Positions 6,727 through 13,725 of a stretch of DNA of 13,725 nt are shown piece by piece. Under the pieces are notes generated by a model that saw only the letters and a program-made list of their open reading frames with translations, ran no database searches and had not been told where the DNA came from. The DNA lies in NCBI GenBank assembly GCA_965655775.1, contig CBFHHV010000024.1, forward strand, positions 1-13,725, read 5' to 3'. The position numbers and the translations under genes were made by a program. How positions within the stretch are numbered: position 1 is the first letter of the stretch; every line of letters begins with the position of its first letter. Source of the stretch: Marisimplicoccus sp965655775 (GTDB taxonomy: Bacteria; Bacteroidota; Bacteroidia; Flavobacteriales; Flavobacteriaceae).

Positions 6727-9700
6727 GCTTATATATGAACTCATCTTTTTCAAGAGATACTAGAAGGTCTTTGGTAATTGAGACTCTAGCCTGTTCTGAT
6801 ATCATATTTAATTTAAATTCATTTTTTGGATCAATAATATCAAAGTAAACTGGCTTTGAACCTTTGTACTTTAATAATGTTTTTTTTAGTTTTTGAACTT
6901 CATCTAAGTTTAAAGTAGTAGAATCTATTTTAAGAGTTATTTTTTTTGAACTTGAGTCAATAATTCCATCTAATAATTCCATGTTCAAAAATTGAATTCT
7001 TGGGTCACCTAATCTCCCTGTTTCTCTATTAACCCAACCTTCCCTAACTGAGATTCTAAGTCTTAATATCTTATTCTCAACTAGTAGGTGTTTATATTTA
7101 AGATAATCCTCTCCAAAAATTCTAAATTGATATTGATCATTAAAGTCTTCAAATGAGAAAACTGCAAATCCATTTCCTGTTTTTGTTAGCAGATGTTCAA
7201 CTTCATTAATAATCCCACCTACATATAGGTCTTTATTGATTATAAGGCTTAAATCATTTAAAGACGAGAGTCCTGTTGAAGTAAAATTATTTATCTCTCT
7301 TATATAATCATCCAGAGGATGTGCAGATATATATATCCCAACAACTTCTCTTTCTTTTTTTAATCTTTCTAGATTAATCCATTCATCACAATCAGGCATT
7401 GTCAAGTCTAATTGGCTATCAATTGCGCCATCGTCGAACATACTAATCTGAGATGAGTTTAATAGTTCTTGATGTTTTGCTCCATGTTTTATAGCTTTTT
7501 CCAGAAAAGTTAAACCATCAGTATCCATATGGAAATATTGTGCTCTTTTATTATTAAATGAGTCCAAACCACCTGCTAATACAAGATTTTCAAAAGTTTT
7601 TTTATTTGCTAGTCTAAGATCAATTCTTTTGGCAAAATCATATATATCTTTATACGATCCATCTTTTCTATTCTTCACAATTGTTTCAACAGCACCTTTT
7701 CCTACTCCTTTAATAGCTCCCATCCCAAATCGAATTGCCTTATCTTCATTGACATTAAACTTATAGAATGATTCGTTTATGTCAGGACCTAAAACTGTAA
7801 CTCCCATTCTTTTACATTCTTCCATAAAAAAGGTAACTTGTTTTATATCATTCATGTTATTAGATAGAACAGCAGCCATATACTCAGAAGCATAATTAGC
7901 TTTGAGATATGCTGTTTGGTATCCTATTAAGGCATAACATGTCGAGTGTGATTTATTAAATGCATATGATGCAAATGCTTCCCAGTCTTTCCATATTTTT
8001 TCAAGTATTTCAACACTATGACCATTCTCTTGTCCACCTGTCATAAATTTTGGCTTCAATTTTTCAATTAAAGAAAATATTTTTTTACCCATAGCTTTCC
8101 TTAATAAGTCAGCTTCACCTTTTGAAAAACCTGATATTTTCTGAGATAGAGACATAACCTGCTCTTGATAAACAGTTATTCCATATGTTTCATTTAAAAA
8201 TTCCTCCATTTCTGGTATATCATATGCAATTGGTTCGGATCCATTTTTTCTTGATATAAATGACGGAATATACTCTAAAGGTCCAGGCCTGTAGAGAGCA
8301 TTCATGGCAATTAAATCGTTAAAATTGGAAGGCTTTAAGTCTTTTAAATACTTTTGCATTCCAAGTGATTCATATTGAAAAATTCCAACTGTCTCGCCTC
8401 TTTGGAACAGTTCATATGTTTTTTTATCATCCAATGGAAAATCTTCTGGATATAGCTGTTTATCATACTTATATTTGATAAGCTTTACAGTATCTTTAAC
8501 AATGGTTAGTGTCTTTAGACCTAAGAAATCCATTTTAAGTAAACCTGCATCTTCAACAACTGAATTATCAAATTGAGTAACATAAAAATCTGAATCTTTA
8601 GCTTTGGTAATGGGAACAAATTCTGAGATATCACTTGGTGTAATAATTACTCCACATGCATGAATTCCAGTGTTTCTAAGAGAACCCTCTAATAAACTAG
8701 CTTGTTTGAGAGTCTGAGCAGATAGATCTTTAGAATTATATAATTTTTTTAATTCACTAACTCTACTAAACTCATCAGTTCTAAGCTCAGATTTTAAGTC
8801 TGTCTCTTTTTTTGAAAAAATCTCACCTAACTTCATGTTTGGAACTAATTTAGATATCCTATCAACTTCAGATAGTGATAAATCAAGTACTCTCCCTGTA
8901 TCTCTAATTGATGACTTAGCAGCCATCCTTCCATATGTTATGATTTGAGCAACTTGTTGAGAGCCATATTTATTAACAACATATTCAATTACTTTATTTC
9001 TTCCTTCATCATCAAAATCTATATCAATATCAGGCAAGCTAACTCTATCAGGGTTTAAAAATCTCTCAAAAAGAAGGTTATACTTTATTGGATCTATACT
9101 GGTTATACCAAGAGCATATGCAACAACTGAACCAGCTGCTGATCCTCTTCCTGGTCCAACAGACACACCCATCTCTCTTGCAGCGCTAATAAAGTCCTGA
9201 ACAATTAGAAAATACCCTGGATAACCTGTTTTAGAAATTACATCAAGTTCAAAGTCTATTCTTTCTTCTAGATTTTTATCTATTTCTTTATATTTTGATT
9301 TTACTCCCTCAAGGGTTAGATGTCTCAAATAAAGATTTTGTCCTTTCTGGTTATCAAAGTCATTATTTTGAACAAATTTTTTCGGAATTTTAAAGTCTGG
9401 AAGTAGTACTTCCCTTGCTAGTTCAAATGGTTCAACTTTATCTATTATCTCGGATATGTTATAGATACTATCAGGGATATCTTTGAATAATTCAAACATT
9501 TCATCTTTAGACTTATACCAATATTCCTCATTAGGAAGTCCATATCTGAAACCTCTTCCTTTCCCAATTGGTACTGACTGCTTTTCACCATCTCTAACAC
9601 ATAGTAATATATCATGTGCATTAGCTTCTGTCTTTGTAGTGTAAAAGGTGTTATTAGTAGCTATAATTTTTATATCGTGTTTGGAGCTAAACTCTTTAAT

Positions 9701-11038
9701 AATTGGTATTATATAATCTTCATTCTCCTGATTATGTCTTTGAATCTCTAGATAAAAATCTGATCCAAATGTATCCTTCCACCAACTTAATGATTCTTCA
9801 CCTTTTTCTTCTCCTTGATTCAAAATCTTAGATGATATCTCTCCTCTTAATCCACCCGAGAGTACTATAATATCCTCAGAATATTCTTCAAGGATTTTTT
9901 TATCAATTCTGGGTAAGTAATAAAATCCATCAATATTTGCTATAGAACTTAGCTTTGACAAGTTTCTAAAACCATTCTTATTTTTGGCCAAAAAGATCAT
10001 TTGATAACCATCATCTCTATTAGATTTATCTAAATGATTATCACAAATGTTCAATTCACAGCCAACTATTGGCTTAATATATTTTTGTCCATCAGCCAGA
10101 TTTTCATTGTAACTTTTTAGAGTTTTAATAAAATGAAAAGCGCCCATCAGATTTGATTTATCTGTAATAGCTATTGCATCATGAGAATACTCAATTGAGT
10201 ATTTTAATAAATCTGATATTTTTGAAGTTGATTGAAGTATTGAAAATTGAGTATGTGAATGAAGATGACCAAATTTAAATTCCTGTTTATTGATTTCAGC
10301 TTTTACATGTTCTTTATTCTTTTCAACATTTTGATCTATTTTTAATTTTCTAGACTCCTCAAATAAGTCAATATGATTAATATCTGGAACGATTACTTTT
10401 GAGAGATTAAGCTTGGTTAACTCATCTAAAATTTCATTATTATTTATAAGAGATCTTGGATGAATTTTTTTCTCTTTTAATAATTTAAATAAACATAATG
10501 CTGTTGCTTCAACATCAGCAGATGCATTATGAGCAGACTCAAATTTTTCATTAAATAGATGCTTGTAAAGTTCCATAAGGGTAGGTAACTTAAATTTCCT
10601 CCCTCGTCCTCCAGTTAGCATACATATTCCAGCTGTTTCTTCAGTACATGTGTCAATTTTTGGGAAGTCTTGAAGAGGGTTAGTTCCTTTGGATCTTAAG
10701 TATTCAGAACCTAGAATTTTTTCATCAAAGTTTAGGTTATGACCACATATAAATTTTGATCTTTCTAAGTCTTCACGAAATTTATCCAGGACAAAACTAA
10801 TTTCTACTCCAATCTTTTTTCCTAGTTGTGTTGAAATTCCATGAATTTTTTCTGAGTCATATGGAATTGAGAACCCATCAGGATAAACAATATAACTTTG
10901 ATTAGAAATACATTTTCCAGACAAATCATGAACCTGCCATGCAACTTGAATTGCTCTTGGCCAATTATCAAAATCAGTTAATGGAGCACTCCATTTTTTT
11001 GGTAAACCGGTGGTTTCAGTATCAAAAATTAAAAACAT
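6719..11038 (-). CDS. dnaE: DNA polymerase III alpha subunit with fused N-terminal DEDDh exonuclease
   Basis: This 1439-residue replicative polymerase carries its own proofreading domain. Residues 1 to about 190 form a DnaQ-like exonuclease with all catalytic residues: D6 and E8 in FDTETTG, D105 in HNLNFDEK, and H170/D175 in HNASADVEA. A PHP domain follows (about 255-500, HLHSHTQFS at 258-266), but several positions that bind metal in active PHP domains are changed (K294, N463, F465). The polymerase core has VGPGRGSAAGS (627-637), PDIDIDF (669-675) and D837 in LLKMDFLGLKTLT, corresponding to the three catalytic aspartates. A C-terminal HhH region leads to QISMF (1197-1201), which fits the beta-clamp-binding pentapeptide. 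An OB-fold follows from about 1255. This fused layout is usual in Bacteroidetes, and length and motifs indicate an intact gene. It diverges from metG, and its stop overlaps the small lipoprotein by 8 bases. Confidence 0.96.
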   Translation of the reverse strand: MFLIFDTETTGLPKKWSAPLTDFDNWPRAIQVAWQVHDLSGKCISNQSYIVYPDGFSIPYDSEKIHGISTQLGKKIGVEISFVLDKFREDLERSKFICGHNLNFDEKILGSEYLRSKGTNPLQDFPKIDTCTEETAGICMLTGGRGRKFKLPTLMELYKHLFNEKFESAHNASADVEATALCLFKLLKEKKIHPRSLINNNEILDELTKLNLSKVIVPDINHIDLFEESRKLKIDQNVEKNKEHVKAEINKQEFKFGHLHSHTQFSILQSTSKISDLLKYSIEYSHDAIAITDKSNLMGAFHFIKTLKSYNENLADGQKYIKPIVGCELNICDNHLDKSNRDDGYQMIFLAKNKNGFRNLSKLSSIANIDGFYYLPRIDKKILEEYSEDIIVLSGGLRGEISSKILNQGEEKGEESLSWWKDTFGSDFYLEIQRHNQENEDYIIPIIKEFSSKHDIKIIATNNTFYTTKTEANAHDILLCVRDGEKQSVPIGKGRGFRYGLPNEEYWYKSKDEMFELFKDIPDSIYNISEIIDKVEPFELAREVLLPDFKIPKKFVQNNDFDNQKGQNLYLRHLTLEGVKSKYKEIDKNLEERIDFELDVISKTGYPGYFLIVQDFISAAREMGVSVGPGRGSAAGSVVAYALGITSIDPIKYNLLFERFLNPDRVSLPDIDIDFDDEGRNKVIEYVVNKYGSQQVAQIITYGRMAAKSSIRDTGRVLDLSLSEVDRISKLVPNMKLGEIFSKKETDLKSELRTDEFSRVSELKKLYNSKDLSAQTLKQASLLEGSLRNTGIHACGVIITPSDISEFVPITKAKDSDFYVTQFDNSVVEDAGLLKMDFLGLKTLTIVKDTVKLIKYKYDKQLYPEDFPLDDKKTYELFQRGETVGIFQYESLGMQKYLKDLKPSNFNDLIAMNALYRPGPLEYIPSFISRKNGSEPIAYDIPEMEEFLNETYGITVYQEQVMSLSQKISGFSKGEADLLRKAMGKKIFSLIEKLKPKFMTGGQENGHSVEILEKIWKDWEAFASYAFNKSHSTCYALIGYQTAYLKANYASEYMAAVLSNNMNDIKQVTFFMEECKRMGVTVLGPDINESFYKFNVNEDKAIRFGMGAIKGVGKGAVETIVKNRKDGSYKDIYDFAKRIDLRLANKKTFENLVLAGGLDSFNNKRAQYFHMDTDGLTFLEKAIKHGAKHQELLNSSQISMFDDGAIDSQLDLTMPDCDEWINLERLKKEREVVGIYISAHPLDDYIREINNFTSTGLSSLNDLSLIINKDLYVGGIINEVEHLLTKTGNGFAVFSFEDFNDQYQFRIFGEDYLKYKHLLVENKILRLRISVREGWVNRETGRLGDPRIQFLNMELLDGIIDSSSKKITLKIDSTTLNLDEVQKLKKTLLKYKGSKPVYFDIIDPKNEFKLNMISEQARVSITKDLLVSLEKDEFIYKLN

Positions 11039-11110
11039 TTAGGAATAGTTTCAATTACTAATTTAATATTTTATATTGGATTGGTTTTGAATAGTTATTA
11101 ATAGTTTTTA

Positions 11111-12793
11111 ATGAAAAAAAGCAAGGAAACTTTTACGATTACTGCTGCTTTACCATATGCAAATGGACCTATTCATATTGGACATTTAGCAGGTGTATAT
11201 ATACCTGCTGACATATATGCAAGATATAAGAGACTGACTGAAAATGATGTTGCATTTATTTGTGGAAGTGACGAGCATGGTGTAGCTATATCATTAGCTT
11301 CAAAAAAAGCATCCATAAGCCCAAAAGAATTAATTGATAAATATGATGAAATGATTAAATCATCTTTCCAAGAATTTGGTATTTCATTTGATAATTATTC
11401 CAGAACATCAAAAAAAATTCATCACGAAACATCAATAGATTTATTTAATTTATTAAAAGAAAAGAATCTGTTTTCATTAATAGAGTCTGAACAATTTTTT
11501 GATATAAATGAAAATCAATTTTTAGCGGATAGATATATTACTGGTGATTGTCCTGTGTGTGGTTCAGAAGGAGCTTATGGTGACCAATGTGAGAAATGTG
11601 GTTCAGCATTAAGTCCTGAAGAATTGAAGAATCCTAAATCTACAATTTCAGATTCTATTCCTATTTTAAAAAATACAAAACACTATTATATAAAGCTAAA
11701 TGAGTTTGAAGATTTCTTAAGAGGTTGGATCACTAAAGACATTTGGAAGGCTAATGTTATTGGACAAGTTAAATCATGGCTAGATAATGGACTTAAACCT
11801 AGAGCTGTAACTAGAGATTTAGACTGGGGTATTCCGATTGAAGTTGATGGTGATGATGGTAAAGTTCTCTATGTCTGGTTTGAAGCACCTATTGGCTATA
11901 TATCATCTACCAAGGAATGGGCACTAAAAAATAATAAAGATTGGGAACATTATTGGAAAAATCCTGATTCGAATTTAATTCATTTTATAGGTAAAGATAA
12001 TATTGTGTTTCACTGTATAATATTTCCAATTATGTTAAAAATGTTTGGGGATTTTATTCTACCTAAAAATGTTCCAGCTAATGAATTTCTTAACCTAGAG
12101 GGAGATAAAATATCTACTTCAAAAAACTGGGCAGTTTGGTTACATGAATATTTAGTGGAGTTTCCAAATATGCAAGATGTTTTAAGATATGTTTTAACAG
12201 CTACCTGTCCTGAGACAAAGGATAATGACTTTACCTGGAAAGAGTTTCAGACAAGAAATAATAGTGAATTAGTTTCTATATATGGAAATTTCACCAACAG
12301 GGTCTTATCATTAATTGATAAATATTATGACGGAAATATCCCAAAATCTAACTCAACAGATATAACTGATCAAGAAGTTTTAAAGGAGGTAATAAGTTTT
12401 AAGAATCAATTAATGATCTCATTGGATAATTTTAAATTTAGAGAAGCACTTAAGGATCTTATGAATATTGCAAGATTAGGCAACAAATATCTTGCAGACA
12501 ATGAACCTTGGAAAATTAAAAATGATAATCCCAAAAGAGTGGAAAAAATTCTTAATGTATCCTTTGTAATTGTTTCATATTTAGCTGTTATATCCGAACC
12601 TTTTATTCCTTTTACTTCAAAAAAACTAAAGGATATGATTGGATTGAAAGAAGTCCATTGGAAAGATCTGGATAGCCTCACGGATCATATAGATTTTAAT
12701 TTTAAAATAAATAATAAAGAGATGTTATTTAGAATAATCGAAGATTCTGAGATTGAGTTTCAAAAAAGTAAACTAAATAAGGAAATCAACTAA
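11111..12793 (+). CDS. metG: Methionyl-tRNA synthetase lacking the C-terminal tRNA-binding domain
   Basis: This is a class I aminoacyl-tRNA synthetase that charges tRNA-Met and initiator tRNA with methionine. The HIGH motif is HIGH itself (residues 22-25, in GPIHIGH). The zinc knuckle is C147-x2-C150-x9-C160-x2-C163. The KMSKS loop reads KISTS (333-337, in GDKISTSKNW). The anticodon-binding helical domain is recognisable in FTWKEFQTRNNSELVSIYGNFTNR and LADNEPWK. The protein stops at 560 residues after the RIIEDSEIEFQKSKL segment. Many flavobacterial and enterobacterial MetRS continue for over 100 residues into an EMAPII/Trbp111-like OB domain, but that is absent here and the downstream space holds a convergent gene. 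The catalytic and anticodon-binding parts are complete, so it should be functional. It diverges from dnaE across 72 bases. Confidence 0.96.
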   Translation: MKKSKETFTITAALPYANGPIHIGHLAGVYIPADIYARYKRLTENDVAFICGSDEHGVAISLASKKASISPKELIDKYDEMIKSSFQEFGISFDNYSRTSKKIHHETSIDLFNLLKEKNLFSLIESEQFFDINENQFLADRYITGDCPVCGSEGAYGDQCEKCGSALSPEELKNPKSTISDSIPILKNTKHYYIKLNEFEDFLRGWITKDIWKANVIGQVKSWLDNGLKPRAVTRDLDWGIPIEVDGDDGKVLYVWFEAPIGYISSTKEWALKNNKDWEHYWKNPDSNLIHFIGKDNIVFHCIIFPIMLKMFGDFILPKNVPANEFLNLEGDKISTSKNWAVWLHEYLVEFPNMQDVLRYVLTATCPETKDNDFTWKEFQTRNNSELVSIYGNFTNRVLSLIDKYYDGNIPKSNSTDITDQEVLKEVISFKNQLMISLDNFKFREALKDLMNIARLGNKYLADNEPWKIKNDNPKRVEKILNVSFVIVSYLAVISEPFIPFTSKKLKDMIGLKEVHWKDLDSLTDHIDFNFKINNKEMLFRIIEDSEIEFQKSKLNKEIN

Positions 12794-13298
12794 TTATACT
12801 ATCCTCTAAAATTGATTTAATTGTATTGATTGAATAGTTAAAAAAAATAAATATTTTATTTAATTCCTCAAGCCCTTTCTCTTTACTCCAATCATTTAAA
12901 TTTAATTTTGTCTTTTGGATCTGGATATTTAGCAACTTAAATCTTCCCTTTATTTCAGGTCTATTATTATAAAGTTGGAATTCTGACTTAGAGATATCTG
13001 ATGAATATCTACTTAGTGAATTTAAGGTTTCATCTAGGTAAGCAGCATCATTTTCAAGGTATTCAGGAATTGAATTAGCAAGGACAAAAATATATGACTC
13101 TAAGAATTTAAATTCAGACCAATCATCCAGATTATAATTAGAAATAAAATCTTCATTAAGCTTAATTGGGACTTCATATATTGCCTCTATGGATCCTTTT
13201 GTTTCTAAAACTTCTTGAGTCTTATTCTCTGATGTTTTATTACACGATATAAATAATATTATTATAAATAAATATTTCTTATCTAAAAAGACTGTCAT
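12786..13298 (-). CDS. Predicted helical lipoprotein of unknown function
   Basis: I chose the ATG at 13298, giving 170 residues. An ATG at 13340 would add 14 residues rich in Lys/Arg before the signal and leave almost no room for a promoter. The product has a lipoprotein signal (KKYLFIIILFISC, lipidated Cys19) and no other cysteine. The remainder looks mostly alpha-helical, with LDDWSEFKFLESYIFVL and RPEIKGRFKLLNIQIQKTKLNL. This recalls small flavobacterial envelope proteins with a similar conserved Arg-containing helix, but I cannot name a family. It is probably attached to the inner or outer membrane facing the periplasm. Its last 8 bases overlap the end of metG on the opposite strand. It diverges from the crtI-linked small gene, sharing a short AT-rich promoter region. 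Confidence 0.75.
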   Translation of the reverse strand: MTVFLDKKYLFIIILFISCNKTSENKTQEVLETKGSIEAIYEVPIKLNEDFISNYNLDDWSEFKFLESYIFVLANSIPEYLENDAAYLDETLNSLSRYSSDISKSEFQLYNNRPEIKGRFKLLNIQIQKTKLNLNDWSKEKGLEELNKIFIFFNYSINTIKSILEDSIIS

Positions 13299-13300
13299 AA

Positions 13301-13340
13301 TTGAACTAAATCTACGATATTTTATACTTTTATAATTCAA
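13301..13340. promoter_or_regulatory. Possible overlapping divergent promoters (lipoprotein gene / crtI block)
   Basis: On the plus strand, TTG (13301-13303) and TACTTTTA (13325-13332) are 21 bases apart and lie before the ATG at 13351. On the minus strand, TTG (complement of 13338-13340) and TAGATTTA (complement of 13307-13314) are 23 bases apart before the lipoprotein start. Each -7 box misses the final G of TAnnTTTG. In such AT-rich DNA this could be chance, so it is a weak call. Confidence 0.28.
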
Positions 13341-13350
13341 TATTTTAAAT

Positions 13351-13446
13351 ATGAGTAAATCGTTTGTTGTATTTATAGTTATTCTCTCTATGATTGTAGT
13401 TTTAGGTTCTATTTTTTATGACTACATGACTTCCAAAAATGACTAA
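13351..13446 (+). CDS. 31-residue single-span membrane peptide overlapping crtI
   Basis: This short frame codes for a peptide that starts MSKSFVVFIVILSMIVVLG and ends SIFYDYMTSKND. One hydrophobic stretch of about 18 residues (FVVFIVILSMIVVLGSIF) is flanked by a Lys near the N-terminus and a polar Tyr/Asp/Lys tail, which is a standard single membrane span. Its last 8 bases (ATGACTAA, 13439-13446) include the crtI start codon, so ribosomes ending here could restart on crtI. The ATG follows an AT-rich leader without Shine-Dalgarno, as for other genes here. It has no known family that I recognise. It could be a membrane adaptor or stabiliser for CrtI, or a leader peptide controlling crtI translation, or a chance frame. 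Its placement directly before crtI, its full transmembrane pattern and the overlap argue for a real gene. Confidence 0.6.
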   Translation: MSKSFVVFIVILSMIVVLGSIFYDYMTSKND

Positions 13447-13725
13447 AAAGATTATAATTATTGGTTCTGGGTTTTCTTCAATTTCAGCAGCAACATATCT
13501 TGCTGACAATGGATATGATGTAACAATAATTGAGAAGAATAGTTCCTTTGGCGGACGTGCCAGAAAGTTTAAAGCAGAGGGGTTTACCTTTGATATGGGG
13601 CCATCATGGTATTGGATGCCAGATGTTTTTGAGAAATATTTTAATGACTTTGACAAATCCGTTAGTGATTATTATAACCTAAAAAAATTGGATCCAGCCT
13701 ATAGAGTATACTTTGGAAAAAATGA
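13439..13725 (+). CDS. crtI: CrtI-type phytoene desaturase (3' partial)
   Basis: Only the first 95 residues are in the window. They show the N-terminal FAD-binding fold of a carotenoid desaturase: KKIIIIGSGFSSISAATYLA, where the usual GxGxxG ends in Ser as in Bacteroidetes CrtI, then VTIIEKN. The conserved FGGRARKFKAEGFTFDMG segment follows, and then PSWYWMPDVFEKYF. The SWYWMPDVFE run is characteristic of the flavobacterial CrtI clade and differs from the CrtD at 640-2103 (HDFGPKLFTMPDLIEDIF), so these are two distinct desaturases. CrtI converts phytoene to lycopene, upstream of the CruF/CrtD/CrtA steps coded at the left end. The frame is open to the window edge without a stop. The start overlaps the preceding 31-codon gene by 8 bases. 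Confidence 0.92.
   Translation, partial: MTKKIIIIGSGFSSISAATYLADNGYDVTIIEKNSSFGGRARKFKAEGFTFDMGPSWYWMPDVFEKYFNDFDKSVSDYYNLKKLDPAYRVYFGKN

Noticed and set aside
11039..11110. TGGTTTTG as a -7 promoter box for metG
   Set aside because: It has one mismatch in the key TA and no TTG at a suitable distance, so I do not list it.
13402..13656. Minus-strand open frame opposite the start of crtI
   Set aside because: It is antisense to a conserved FAD-binding domain and has no supporting features.
1..13725. Mobile elements, CRISPR arrays, defence or phage genes
   Set aside because: No transposase or integrase-like protein, terminal inverted repeats, regularly spaced direct repeats or nuclease/toxin pairs were seen; nearly all sequence is accounted for by ordinary genes.

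Overview
The window is AT-rich (about 30% G+C where I sampled it), tightly packed and lacks clear Shine-Dalgarno sites. The genes look like those of a marine Flavobacteriia-type Bacteroidetes with a streamlined genome. The main evidence is a DNA polymerase III alpha subunit with a fused N-terminal DEDDh exonuclease, a flavobacterial thioredoxin, several short Bacteroidetes-style lipoproteins, TAnnTTTG-type -7 promoter elements, and a CrtA/CrtD/CruF/CrtI carotenoid set. Identifications come from reading the translations and recalling the families; no database search was run.

Layout. Positions 1-2746 (+) hold three tightly coupled carotenoid genes: a CrtA-like oxygenase whose 5' end lies outside the window, a CrtD-type 3,4-desaturase, and CruF, a 1,2-hydratase. 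A lipoprotein gene of unusual base composition (2769-3413) follows and ends in a strong intrinsic terminator. rmuC (+) then converges on a penicillin-binding-protein-4-like gene (dacB, -), with a dacB terminator between them. tRNA-Asp and trxA lie upstream on the minus strand. A small cysteine-containing lipoprotein (+) starts divergently from trxA and overlaps the 3' end of the very long dnaE (-). metG (+) diverges from dnaE and overlaps the 3' end of another lipoprotein (-). At the right edge a 31-codon membrane peptide overlaps the start of crtI (+), which runs out of the window.

How it fits together. CrtI (phytoene to lycopene), CruF (1'-hydroxylation), CrtD (3',4'-desaturation) and a CrtA-type enzyme (2'-hydroxylation in the myxol-producing flavobacterium P99-3) are the acyclic-end half of myxol or saproxanthin synthesis. 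The ring-end enzymes (CrtB, CrtY, CrtZ) are not in the window and could lie beyond crtI. The two carotenoid blocks are on the same strand but about 10.6 kb apart, separated by replication, translation, redox and cell-wall genes.

I found no mobile element, CRISPR array, phage gene or defence system. The least explained items are the 31-residue membrane peptide coupled to crtI, the G+C-rich lipoprotein behind cruF, the degenerate PHP domain of DnaE beside an intact exonuclease, and a MetRS lacking the usual C-terminal tRNA-binding domain.
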